From: Naegleria lovaniensis
Taxonomy: Eukaryota; Heterolobosea; Eutetramitea; Acrasida; Naegleriidae
Reading direction: 5' to 3'
DNA length: 64,000 nucleotides
Assembly (NCBI RefSeq): GCF_003324165.1
Contig: NW_025407830.1
Coordinates: forward strand, 682,001-746,000
This document shows positions 38,537-49,106 of the stretch, piece after piece. The translations under genes and the position numbers were made by a program. Under the pieces are notes generated by a model. It was not told where the DNA came from and ran no database searches. It was given only the letters and a program-made list of their open reading frames with translations. Position 1 is the stretch's first letter. Every line of letters begins with the position of its first letter.

Positions 38537-41119
38537 TTACTCTTGCTCTTCGTCATCATCATCATTGATGAATTCAATCTTTACCTTTTTCTTCTTCTTG
38601 TGAGTGTTCGATGATTTTTGTCTCCTCTTTTTTTCTTGATGATGTTCTTTGTCACATGGTAGCTCAGATTCATCCTCTTCGTTTTGTTGAGACAACAAAA
38701 TGCTACTTTTTCCAGATTTACGTTGAAGAGCCTCACGATTTTGTTTCTTCTCCATCTCGGCACGGCTCTTACTTCGACACCAGAATGGTTCAGATCGAAT
38801 TACTGGGCGTTGTGTATCGGTTTCAATAATTTGCACAAAGCTGATTTTTTTGTTGAGGGCCGAGTTTGGTGAAGTATTACCAAAACCAAAACTTGAACTA
38901 ATCTCCTTAATGGGAGGTAATTTGACTTTGTAGTGGTGGTCACGACGAATTGAAATTCCAATCTCAAATGTTGAGCCTCTATGAGCAGAAGAAGATTTGG
39001 TTTGTTGTTGTTCTTCTCTCATGGACAAACGCTCCGAGTATTGAACAATGGAATGTTTGGAGAGAAGATCCATACAGATGTCTGGAGGAGCAGCGCTCTC
39101 AGATGTGTCAAGAACACCTCCATTCTTGGGTGGAGTAAGGCCTGTTAGGTAGTGAGCACTTCTCATCTCTGCCGTATAATTGTCAATAAACAAGTACATG
39201 ATGTTTGTGTTGAAAATGCTACTGTCTGAAATGATGTTGTCTCCTTCGAAAATTTTCGCATTTTCAATGTCAAATGTTTGAATTTTGAACTTGATCGTGT
39301 CATTGACGAAAACAGACAATCGTGTTGGTTTTGATCCCTTATTAATGGTGAATCCCATTGGAACACATTCTACCTCAATGCACGATGATGATGTCATATC
39401 GTGCATGGAAAACTCAGAACTATCGACAGATGCCGGCATATGGTTTGGAAGTTTGGCATCGAATTTTGTGAAGAGCCATTTCGAAATGATGGATCGAACT
39501 GTGGTTGAGTTTGGGCCTTTGAAAATATTGGACAACTCTTCTCTAGGCAAGACTGATTTTGAAAGTAACGAACATAAACAACGTTCTTGAGGTGTTAAGA
39601 AAATTTCACAACCATTCTCGTCATCCATGGATGAGGCTTTCAAAATTGTTGCATTGTTGTCATCATTATCATGGTTAGTGTGAATAAAGTACTCAAAAGT
39701 TGGAGAGACCTCTTTCGATGCACTTTCTGCCAAATAGCGTCCACTCGTGTCTCCATTTCTTCCACCACCTGTACCTGTGGATTTTTTCTTTCGTGAGGAG
39801 GATGCCCTTTTCGTTTTGGTTGCAGGTTCAGTATCCACAGGATGATTTTGGCCACTTTCCATTGTTGTTGTTGTTTCTTTGGAAGAGTCTCGAGTTGGCC
39901 ATGCAGCTGTGTATGTATGATATGCAGAATTTACACCACTTGTAGTTTTAAGGTTGTTAAGGATGCTGCTGTCTGTAGTTGTTTGTAGTTGAGACTTGAC
40001 ACCACTACTGGCTGTTAATGATACCACTGAATTGATAGTGTTGAGAGTGTTCGAGGAGGAGGAGGGCGGCATTGTCTTGGTCTCTGGTTCCACCACAACA
40101 AACGAAAACTTTTCATGAACGTCCACATTGGGATCCATATAACCAATGATATCATCAAGATGATCCTCTTGGAAAATTGTGGGTGGAGAAGAACGTGAGC
40201 TCTCTCTACTGAAACCACTCAGTACGGGCTGTGAATGGCAATAGGAATTGCTGTTGTTGTGAAAGTTATTGAAAGAGAGGTCCAAATTGGAATGATTGTT
40301 TTCACCAAGCGGTTGTTGGTACAACGAAGAAACAGAAGCTTGCGAGAACAGGTCCATTGATGGTGGTTGGTGAGGAGATGGATTCATAAAGGCATTGTTT
40401 AGGAGACTTGAGAGAGTGGTAGTGGGTTGAGTTTGTTGCTGCTTTAAAAGAGAGTCTAACAATTTCAATAACGATGTCGATGGATCCTCACCAGCGAATA
40501 ACGTATGATTGAGAGAGTGGTTGTAGCTTGTGTTATTCATGCTCTGTGGAGGAGGAGGATTCATAATGGAAGAGTTTGGCGTCGTGGTGGTTGCTGAGGG
40601 GTGGTTATGATGACTACAACCAAAGTCTGTCATCGTGATGGACGAGGCTTCGTGATGATCCTCCCACTGTCTTGGTTGGTGATTATTCTCAAACAATCTC
40701 ATTGAATTCGAATCAAGAGGAGGAGGAGTCGTGAAGGATGCTGGCTGTGCAGACTTTTCATGGCACAAATTGTTGAGCACGGTTATTAGAGAAAGTTGAT
40801 GGTTAGGGATGATCATCTGTTGATGATGATGATGATTTTCAATGGTCGATGATGGCATGTTCATCAAGGGCGGTTGTTGTTGGGACAACATGGCAGGAGG
40901 ACAACGTTGTTGAACCATACGATTGTTTTGCAACAGAGTCGAGAGGACTGAAGAGAATTGATTCTGAGAGGTTGGCTGAGGAATATGACTGCTCGCGAAT
41001 GGATGGTGTTGTTGAGAAGAGTTGTAGTTCATTGCAGTCAGATTGGAATTACTAGTTTTTGCTTGTTGTTGTTGGAGAAAGGATTCCAGCAATGTCAAGG
41101 GTGGTTGTTGTTGATACAT
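38537..41119 (-). CDS. Large Q/N/S-rich nuclear-type protein, unknown
   Basis: 860 residues from ATG 41119 (MYQQQPPLTLLESFL after TTGAAA). The first ~450 residues are low complexity, rich in Gln, Asn, Ser, His and Pro. A basic segment TKTKRASSSRKKKSTGTGGG fits nuclear import. The C-terminal half (about 480-800) looks folded, with conserved-looking pieces such as FLTPQERCLCSLLSKSVLPR, RLSVFVNDTIKFKIQTFDI and IRSEPFWCRSKSRAEMEKKQ, then a Lys-rich tail KKKKKVKIEFINDDDDEEQE. This layout is common in transcription regulators. No DNA-binding family could be named with confidence, so no function is assigned. Confidence 0.68.
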   Translation of the reverse strand: MYQQQPPLTLLESFLQQQQAKTSNSNLTAMNYNSSQQHHPFASSHIPQPTSQNQFSSVLSTLLQNNRMVQQRCPPAMLSQQQPPLMNMPSSTIENHHHHQQMIIPNHQLSLITVLNNLCHEKSAQPASFTTPPPLDSNSMRLFENNHQPRQWEDHHEASSITMTDFGCSHHNHPSATTTTPNSSIMNPPPPQSMNNTSYNHSLNHTLFAGEDPSTSLLKLLDSLLKQQQTQPTTTLSSLLNNAFMNPSPHQPPSMDLFSQASVSSLYQQPLGENNHSNLDLSFNNFHNNSNSYCHSQPVLSGFSRESSRSSPPTIFQEDHLDDIIGYMDPNVDVHEKFSFVVVEPETKTMPPSSSSNTLNTINSVVSLTASSGVKSQLQTTTDSSILNNLKTTSGVNSAYHTYTAAWPTRDSSKETTTTMESGQNHPVDTEPATKTKRASSSRKKKSTGTGGGRNGDTSGRYLAESASKEVSPTFEYFIHTNHDNDDNNATILKASSMDDENGCEIFLTPQERCLCSLLSKSVLPREELSNIFKGPNSTTVRSIISKWLFTKFDAKLPNHMPASVDSSEFSMHDMTSSSCIEVECVPMGFTINKGSKPTRLSVFVNDTIKFKIQTFDIENAKIFEGDNIISDSSIFNTNIMYLFIDNYTAEMRSAHYLTGLTPPKNGGVLDTSESAAPPDICMDLLSKHSIVQYSERLSMREEQQQTKSSSAHRGSTFEIGISIRRDHHYKVKLPPIKEISSSFGFGNTSPNSALNKKISFVQIIETDTQRPVIRSEPFWCRSKSRAEMEKKQNREALQRKSGKSSILLSQQNEEDESELPCDKEHHQEKKRRQKSSNTHKKKKKVKIEFINDDDDEEQE

Positions 41120-41958
41120 TTTCAATTTTGGAAACACTTGATGAAGGTCAATACGCGAAAACGAGTCCAAAGGAGTAGTATTAATAACGACTATGATTTT
41201 CAACGCCTTTCTTTGTGATGATGAACGATAGTATGAACCTAAATTTGGTCTTGTCAATTAGTAATTATTTGGTTGATGTTATCCCAATGATGATGTTTCA
41301 GAGAGAGAAAATTACCCGAGGGCTCTACAATCAATAGATAATTGAACTACAACAATCCTCGGTCGGGGAGAGATTCAGAAGACACTACCAGACTCAAGAT
41401 TAAATGTCTTGGTGGATTGATGTGTGGTTTTGTTTGTTGTTAATTGGTGTTGATGGAAACACAACAAGTCATCAACAACAGGCGTCTGGCTCCAACCAAC
41501 TACAAACACAATATTCGAAAGTTATTATCGGTTTTGTTTTGCTTGAGAGAAATTTGCATCCACAAAACAGGTTGATTGTGCGCTTTGTTGCCATAGAGGC
41601 ATTCTTTCACATGTCAGTTGTTGCAATAAGAAGCGTTTTGCTGAATCCGAGCGAGCTGGAAAATTCTTGTATGGTCAAGTGTGCGAAAGACTTTCCAAAT
41701 AGTTAATAGCCAAGTTGCTCAACAAATTTAACTGTTTTAACTGTCCTGTTTTCTGACCTCATTAAACAGTATTGCCTCAATCCATGACCCCTCAATATTA
41801 CTTTTTCCTTTCGTGCGTTTAGCAGTGTCAGCTCTTCCCAACAGTTTTTAGCTTTACAAAGGCTAAACTTAGTCATCGAGTTCTCGAACAAATTTCAAAA
41901 AAAAATTTTTGCTTGACATTCGCATTGTTCCGAAAACTCGTACTGAAATTATCATCCA
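41120..41958. promoter_or_regulatory. Divergent intergenic region
   Basis: About 840 bp between the Q/N/S-rich gene (minus) and the PARP gene (plus). An ORF at 41404-41706 (plus) begins MSWWIDVWFC but has no domain, partner exon or A-rich start, so it is treated as chance. The interval should hold both promoters. Confidence 0.5.
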
Positions 41959-44402
41959 ATGATCTGCTCTACTAGTAAAAATCCAACCAAAGAGGCAATC
42001 GCAAATTTATTGGATTCGTACAAGAAGGGAGAAGATCCCATTCTTCGATCGTACAATATTCTCACGTTTACTGGTGATGAGATGGAAATTGATCTCCATG
42101 TTGATTATTTCGGATTGAAAGAATTTGTTTGTAAAATTGTTCGAGTATCGGAAGACTTGTTGTGTGTGTCGAATGATGGTAAAGAGGACTATGTTGAAAT
42201 ATTATCGGCATCATCATCCTCCGAAAAATCAGCTCTTGAATATTCTTTAGAAAAAGTAATAGAGACACTTGTTCAAGGAAGAGAAGATTTCTTGATGAAT
42301 GAAGTCGGAACACCAACACCTACCACTGCAAAAGGAAGTCAAAAAGTTTTTGATGATATGGAAGATGATGGTATGGATGTGGGATTCGATGATGGTGAGC
42401 TTCAAGATGCTCTTTCATGTCATGTAAATGATGCAAAAGCATATTATGACTCCAAGTTTGTGACGCTCATTGGTCAAATTTATAACGTGAGATTGCAAAT
42501 TGTTGCTGATGACTTGTCCAAAGAAATGAAAAAGGAGTATAGAATCAAAAGTGATGACATGTGGCACACCATGTCCGTGAGTTTTGCTCCAGACTATCTC
42601 TCTCACAATGTGCCACCTCGAGTGCAATACAAACCCGAAATTGTCACAGAAAAGAGTGGATTTGCCGAACAAATGGTATGTTTCTTTTCATCCATATATT
42701 GATTCATTTGTTCATTGTCACTTGTATAATTTTGGTATTTATTCAACAACACCATAGGAGCATATCTTGTCAAAATTTGTAGATATGCGTTGGGTACAAC
42801 TTCAGCAAGACAGAAACACCAAATTTGGTGCTGCTGATTTGAAATTGGCAACCTACAATTCCAACATTTCTAAAAGTGATAGAAAGAAGGCAGTTCAACA
42901 ACTTTTGAAAGAAAAGAAAATTAACACTGCCAAAGCACTTGCTCTCTACTATAGCAACATGAAACCTGAAACTGCTGATGAATTATTAACAGAATGTGGA
43001 CATGTTCAACACAACAATTATAGTTATGACAAGGCATTGGTTAGTGACAACGAACCAAAGGTTAATTTTATTTTGGAAATGTTGACCTACATGTTCTTGA
43101 GAATTCCTACATGTCACAAATTCTGCTGCAATTGCGACGATCATATTGATTGTTACGACATGTTGTCTACTGAACATCAAAAACCAATTATTTGTACTCG
43201 TTTCAAATGTCAATTCGAGTATATCGAGTTGGGTGTTTGCAATACCATTCCCATCTCCATATGCCCGTCCTCAATTCATACTGACATTAATGAGAACGGT
43301 GATGTAGTTGATATCATGATCAGCATGTCATACTCGGCAGCAACAAGCTCCAGAAGAGATGTTATTTTTGATCCATTCCCAGAAATGTTTAACACTTCTG
43401 GATCTTCAACTAAAAACTATGATGCTGTGGTGAAGGCGTTTGATCTAATCCCTTCTGTTGCTCAAATGAAGGAACATTGTGAAACAGAGAGTGATATTAA
43501 GAAATTTTTGCATCCAAATGCATATCAAATACTCAAGTGGTTGTTGAGTACAAACAGATGGTAAGTTTCTATTGTGCATGTACAAGTGTCAGTTTGATTT
43601 ATTTAACTAACAATTTAATTATGGATATTTTTCTTTGTGACATCAACCAGTGCTCTTGTTAAAATGCCAGAAAAGAAGAGAATTAAGGAAATGCAAACCG
43701 ATTATCAATACATTATGATGATGGATAATCCAGAGAAGGCAGCTACATTTGCACAAAATAGAAAGAAGTATGGTTCATGTAAGTGTTATTTTCAACCAAC
43801 AGCTGTGTAATTACAATGCTTGATTTATTACTTTTTTATAGATTGGGCTTTTCACGGCTCTGCTGTCGAGAACTTCCACAGTATCTTGAGAAAGGGACTT
43901 GTGAATGCTTCGAACACCAAACTTATGACTACTGGTGCGGCTGTAAGTATTATCATTGACCATTTGAAATAATCATGGTTTTCATGGTTCACCATTATAC
44001 TACTAAAAGTATGGACCTGGAATTTATATGGCTCGTGAATCAAGCACAAGCTTTGGTTATTCTCGTGTTGGTTCATCTTGGAGCAAATCTCAATTCGTCA
44101 ACTCCAATACCTTACGTTGTATCATGATTTGCGAAGTTGTCAAAGCACCAGGTGTAAGTAGTGCCTCCTTATTTGTTTACTAAGTATCATCATATTTGTA
44201 TTCTTACCTATTCATGTTTTTCTCTTATTCTACAATATTTTCTTTTGAATTACCAAAGGTTCCAACTGTCGCATCTCCTTATTATGTTGTTAAAGAAGCA
44301 GAACATGTCACCACTCGATTCTTCTTGTTCTATCCTTCTACTAGTGTGAATGTGAGCATTGTTGCTGATGACATTAAGGGATTGAATGATTTTATCAAAT
44401 AA
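41959..44402 (+). CDS. PARP6/PARP8-like mono-ADP-ribosyltransferase
   Basis: Six exons: 41959..42675, 42758..43560, 43651..43778, 43842..43942, 44010..44153 and 44259..44402, giving 678 residues. The C-terminal PARP catalytic domain has WAFHGSAVENFHSILRKGLV, TKLMTTGAAYGPGIYMA and TRFFLFYPS. The first His and the Tyr of the H-Y-[E/I] triad are clear. The glutamate used for polymer elongation is not seen, so mono-ADP-ribosylation is predicted, as in PARP6/8, which share the SILRxGLxxxSxTxLM and GAAYGxGIY pattern. A Cys-rich stretch CHKFCCNCDDHIDCYDML in the middle suggests a zinc site, as in PARP6/8. The N-terminus is acidic. All six junctions are canonical and restore frame, including the split codons TG-T and T-AT. 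Confidence 0.88.
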
Positions 44403-44582
44403 TATTGTTTACGTACGACCACCTGACCTGGTACAACCAGAGAGCATGTACGAAATGCACTTACTCAAGGAATAAACCCTGCAAGTTCATCATATTGTAT
44501 TCTCTAATGACATCAATTTCTGTCCTTAGATAAAGAAATTCGCATGAATGAACTTGTCCATACTGACGAACTTTAAAAAAAA

Positions 44583-46226
44583 ATGATTCCACCAACGCCA
44601 CCCTTGGATGCTTATTTATTCCAACCAAGCACTTCATCCAATGAACCTATTCCAGTCCGACTCGATGAAGCAACTTCTGCTGCGGAAGACTATCAAAAAG
44701 GATTAAAAGGTGAAGAACAATGGGTGAGTGAGGTCCTTGATTTTAGTAGTAGTTACAGGTTTGTGTTTTCAATCGTGATCGGGAATAGTTGATCCAATAT
44801 TGATTTGGTTAAACACATTTCCGAACGCATGAAATGTATCATTATATTTTGATCTTGAATTTGTTGATATGATGGTCAACAATGATGGTCGTGATGATAT
44901 TCATGAATGTCAATAACATCCACAGTGGAGCATTGACAGGCTCTTATGGACCTATTCATGTCGTGGGTCCTTGTAGTGTCTTTCCACAGCTGCGAGTGAG
45001 TATTTGTTGTACATGGATTGAATCATTCTTGATGACACTATGATTTTCTTTTGAAAATACATGAAATACAGTCCAGTGGAACTTGTTGGTGTCCTCAAAC
45101 AGCTAGTGGCTCACAAGTAAGTGCAATATTGTGTTGAGGTGGTGAAGATAAAGACCAATTGTAATCATCGTTTTTAACAACATTTTAACAGTTCATTACT
45201 GTTGCTTTTGAACAACCAGTGATTGCCAAAGCCATTCATATCTATGAAACTTCACATCCAGGATCCGTGGTTAGAATTCGTTGTAAAAAATACAAGGAAG
45301 GAGAAGAGGGTATTAAACCTTCCAAAGTATCAAAATTGGTCACTACTGTGTCCAATGCTATTACTGGTAATAGTAGTGCTCCTCATTTGAATTATAATTC
45401 AGATGATTGGGTCACTGTTTTTGAACGATCTGCTCCAGCATATACTAATGGAAAAGCTGAGGATTTTTGTCCACCTCTCAAGTTTAAGAATATTAAAACT
45501 CGAATAATTAGAGTGGATATGGTACTCGCTGGTTGGAGTGAAATTGATGCGATCAAACTTGTTGGAAAACCAAAAATTGAATATTTTGAATCTCAATTAA
45601 CAGCACTCAGTGCCGTCTATAAGAAAATGTTCAAAGATGCCCTATTTACTGACATTTTGTTAATTCACACGAAATCAGGAAAACAAATCAAAGCACACAA
45701 ATCAATCTTGACAAGACGATCTGAATTTTTCAAAGCCATGGTAGAGTGTGACATGATTGAATCAAAAACTTCAGTGATTGAATTTGACGAAGACATTTCT
45801 TACGAGATTTTTGAAAGTGTGATTGAATATGTTTACACGAATCACATAGAAGTGAATATGGACAACATTTTCCATGTCTACGTTTTGGCTGACAAGTTAT
45901 TAATTCATTCATTATGTACTTATTGTGGCCGAATGTTTTCCACTTTCATTAATGACGACAATGTCTTTAAATTGAGTCAAATTGCAAAACAATTCCGTTC
46001 TTACAAATTGAATGAAATTGCAATGGAGTGGATTGTCGATTCCTATACTGAACTATTTATGACCAAGGAATTTGCAGAACTGGATAAGGATGATTTATTG
46101 GTCGTTTGTAAAAGACTTGCAGAAAAGCACAGTGGCTATGAGAGCACTACCAAGGTATCACTCCCATCACTTCCACCGCAACCACGCTGTGCTGAACCAT
46201 GGCAAGATGAGGAATCTGAATGCTAA
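44583..46226 (+). CDS. BTB/POZ protein with FBXL4-type beta-sandwich domain
   Basis: Four exons, 44583..44758, 44926..44995, 45072..45116 and 45192..46226, encode 441 residues. The first donor is GTTTGT; this choice, not the nearer GTGAGT, keeps the frame open. Residues ~45-205 resemble the N-terminal galactose-binding-like domain of FBXL4: EVLDFSSSYS, GPIHVVGPCSVFPQ, CWCPQTASGSQFITVAFEQP, AKAIHIYETSHPGSVVRI and WSEIDAIKLVG. A BTB fold follows (about 225-330): FTDILLIHTKSGKQIKAHKS, RRSEFFKAMVECDMIES and EIFESVIEYVYTNHIEV. It ends with a BACK-like helical region. BTB proteins often recruit substrates to cullin-3 ubiquitin ligases. The beta-sandwich would be the substrate or ligand reader. Confidence 0.83.
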
Positions 46227-46519
46227 CCAAGACGCACGACTTTGTAAATATATTTTGTCATCCGTTTTTTGACAACATTGTAAACATTATTCCTGGATTG
46301 ATATACATTCGTACGACATGAACTCTACTGGAACTATTGCCTCTTCTCTCGTAAGAAGTATCCAATCGAAAAAACCATCCTTAAATTCGTTGATCTTTAG
46401 TAAGTGACCCTGCCCCAAATCTTCTCCATTTTTTTGCCCTCCAAAAGTATGTTTTAAATTGCAACATGTGAAATATATTATTCACAAACAATCAAACAAA
46501 AAACAAAGAAAACCTTATC

Positions 46520-46681
46520 ATGTGCAAACACAGCTCTGGATGCGGTACTTCAGATACCATCAACTGCAAATCATGTGGAACCAAAATGTGCAAGGGATGC
46601 AAACGAAATTGGGACGACGGCACACCTGTTAAGAGTGGTAACTCTGCTGCTTGTGGAAAATGTGGTAGAAACTACAAGTAA
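46520..46681 (+). CDS. Small Cys-rich zinc-ribbon-like protein (53 aa)
   Basis: A 53-residue ORF with nine Cys: MCKHSSGCG, NCKSCGTKMCKGCKRNW and ACGKCGRNYK. The three CxxC knuckles and their spacing suit a small zinc-binding fold. The C-terminal ACGKCGRNYK looks like a treble-clef or ribbon ending. It stands alone in a ~580-bp interval between larger genes and follows an A-rich leader. A 5' exon is possible: 46318..46399 (MNSTGTIASSLV) ends at a GTAAGT donor and could join at AAACAAAG (acceptor ending 46508) in the same frame, adding about 31 residues. I cannot name a family. Short size and high lysine are consistent with a nucleic-acid or ubiquitin-type binding protein, but that is inference. 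Confidence 0.6.
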   Translation: MCKHSSGCGTSDTINCKSCGTKMCKGCKRNWDDGTPVKSGNSAACGKCGRNYK

Positions 46682-46806
46682 ATGTTGAGAAAAATCATTT
46701 TCTTGCGAGAACAACAAGCGAGATGTGACTAATCCTTTCGAAATAAAGAGTTCTTGTTGTTCGCGATTAAAAATTTGTACAAAACTCAACACTATTTGAA
46801 AAAAAA

Positions 46807-48972
46807 ATGTCACTGGCAGAGTTGGATTCAAATGTCATTTCAAACATGTTCTCGTTCGGATTATGGTCGGCTCTCGATATTGAATCGTTGAAGTATACAT
46901 GTAAAAGTTTTTATCACTTGTTGAGTGGAGGCGGCGGCGGCTTCATTTCACAACAACCACAAGAAACGTTTCACAACACAGCCTCACGATCGCAACCACA
47001 AATTCATCTTTCCGATTCATTACGAAATCAATTGGAATCTCTCTATTTACCTCGAGTAGTAATTCAAATTGGAGTCAATGTTAATTTTTCATCAGAACAA
47101 GAACAAGAACAACCCTATTCTCCTTTAATTTGTGAAATTCAGAAAATATTTCAAAACAAGTGTCGAAAAATTTCTTCACAAGAAATTGAAATTGAAATTC
47201 AATGGCCAACAAATCCCGGGATCCTATGCAACGAAAATACTGAATGGTGTAAAATTTGGAAATATTTAGATAGTGCTCACATGGAATCGGATAAAAATGG
47301 AAATCGAGAAATACTGACCGAGTTTTTGCACACTCATTTTTCAACAACAACAACAACAACACGTGATGAAATCATGAGGCGGGAGGAAGAGTTATTGAGA
47401 TCTCTTGATGATGACCATGAGAATACAGAATCTCTTGATCATGAGAATATAAAAGATGGAAAGATGAAGAAATTCACACGAGAATATTTTTCACTTCATG
47501 AAGAAACTCAATTAAGAAATGTTAATCATGAAAAAGAAACATCCGAATCGCAACAGAAGATGGAACAAGAATCTTATCTTTCGATTCATGAATTACTCTA
47601 TTCATGGAAGACAAAGTTTTCCAAAAATGGAGAATTTTCAAAGCTCATCGATTCCAAGTGGAATTTCAATGCTTGTCGATTATTGGACAAGTTCATACTT
47701 CATATTTATTTCGTTCCATGTGAGAGTGATCGATCGATTCAATATTCGACTCAACAATTGGAAGACAGTATTTCTGCATCAATGTCACATCCAAAAAGGA
47801 AAACATTTCAAAAAGTGAAAAATTTCATCAAACCCTATGGAAAGATTTATGATCGAAATGGTTTCGACAAGTATTGTTTTTTACGATTTGATGAATGGCC
47901 AACTAGTCATGCTGAATTGAAGTATTCCGTATTTGTCAAAATATTATTATATTACCTTTTTAAAGATTTCCTTATTGAGAAGATAGAAAAACAATGTATC
48001 ATGAATTTGAAACAAGTTTATGATGCAGAGAGTATCAACTATTTAAAAACACTCCTTGAGGAAGAAAATCGTCAACTCACAAATTCACAAGCTGGTTCTG
48101 AAGAGACAGTTGAACTTTCTGTCACTCGTCAATCACTTCGAAATTTTCTACTACTCGAAAAGAATGTCATTAAGGCCTATCAGCATGCTGTATTGAAGTT
48201 GTGTGATTCTGCCAGTAGCAATGACACAAATGCATTCTCAAAAATGTTATCTATAGTTCCAAGTTCCAAACATCCCTCACGTTATTTACCAGTTCTTTAC
48301 ATACAGGAACATTTGACATTCATGTCATTGGAGAATATGAATGACAGAATGAGAATTGCATTTTTACAAATGTATTTGAAATGCATATTTGCATCTGAAT
48401 TGAAAATATCAGATTCCATGAGAAGACACTATGAAGAACAAATTGGAATGAAATCTCGAAACGGTATTTCATGCAGCACTGAGAATTCCATCCACTCATT
48501 GACGACCTTAACATTTACTTTTGAAACTCTTGAATTTGATCGAACCATCACCAAGATGAAACACAATATTGTGAAATTCCCCACGTTTCCAAGTACGAGT
48601 TTGGCAAATCTCACACACCACCGTCCTGCTCATTTACGACTCTTTGAAGAGACATCAGTTCTAGGACGAGCCGATCGATTTGTACTCGAGAAGATTTGCC
48701 CTGTCCAGTGGTTGTGTTGTTGCAATGCTTCCATGATTGCATGTTGTTGTTGCACAACGTGGTGGTGTGGATGTTATCGACCAGCGGATTGTCCAGATTT
48801 TATGCAGTGGTTAGGATTTCCATCGTGGTTATACTATTTTATTTGCGACAAACATCGATGGTTACCTTCCTTCGACTGTGGTTTGTGTTGTGACGTCTTG
48901 TGTTGCAATTCAGCAGAAGAGTTTAGTTCCTTTCGAGTGTATAAGGATGCAACTGTGAATGATGATTTTTAG
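46807..48972 (+). CDS. F-box-like protein with Cys-rich C-terminus, unknown
   Basis: 721 residues, single exon, starting MSLAELDSNVISNMFSFGLW. The first ~40 residues resemble an F-box (DSNVISNMFSFGLWSALDIE, TCKSFYHLL). The middle is long, polar and helical, with no recognised repeats, and has an acidic run around 190-235. Near the C-terminus is an unusual Cys cluster: ICPVQWLCCCNASMIACCCC, TTWWCGCYRPADC and then DCGLCCDVLCC. Such clusters suggest multiple palmitoylation or metal binding, so membrane association is possible. A GGCGGCGGC Gly run lies near residue 39. Function unknown. The A7 stretch before ATG is typical here. Confidence 0.68.
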   Translation: MSLAELDSNVISNMFSFGLWSALDIESLKYTCKSFYHLLSGGGGGFISQQPQETFHNTASRSQPQIHLSDSLRNQLESLYLPRVVIQIGVNVNFSSEQEQEQPYSPLICEIQKIFQNKCRKISSQEIEIEIQWPTNPGILCNENTEWCKIWKYLDSAHMESDKNGNREILTEFLHTHFSTTTTTTRDEIMRREEELLRSLDDDHENTESLDHENIKDGKMKKFTREYFSLHEETQLRNVNHEKETSESQQKMEQESYLSIHELLYSWKTKFSKNGEFSKLIDSKWNFNACRLLDKFILHIYFVPCESDRSIQYSTQQLEDSISASMSHPKRKTFQKVKNFIKPYGKIYDRNGFDKYCFLRFDEWPTSHAELKYSVFVKILLYYLFKDFLIEKIEKQCIMNLKQVYDAESINYLKTLLEEENRQLTNSQAGSEETVELSVTRQSLRNFLLLEKNVIKAYQHAVLKLCDSASSNDTNAFSKMLSIVPSSKHPSRYLPVLYIQEHLTFMSLENMNDRMRIAFLQMYLKCIFASELKISDSMRRHYEEQIGMKSRNGISCSTENSIHSLTTLTFTFETLEFDRTITKMKHNIVKFPTFPSTSLANLTHHRPAHLRLFEETSVLGRADRFVLEKICPVQWLCCCNASMIACCCCTTWWCGCYRPADCPDFMQWLGFPSWLYYFICDKHRWLPSFDCGLCCDVLCCNSAEEFSSFRVYKDATVNDDF

Positions 48973-49106
48973 TATGTGCACTTGTCAAAGTTCAACAGTA
49001 GAATGTGTTCTCTCTCCATCTATAATTTGTGTCCTTCCAAACATTCGAGTAATTTGTTTTGGCGTGTTGTAGGTTTTTCATTTGGTTTGCCAATTTCCAG
49101 AAAAAC

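Noticed and set aside
41404-41706. 100-codon plus ORF starting MSWWIDVWFC
   Set aside because: It lies in a divergent promoter region without domain or A-rich start context.
44720-44735. GTGAGT as first donor of the BTB gene
   Set aside because: It leaves the next exon in a frame with an early stop; the GTTTGT donor at 44759 keeps frame and restores the beta-sandwich sequence.
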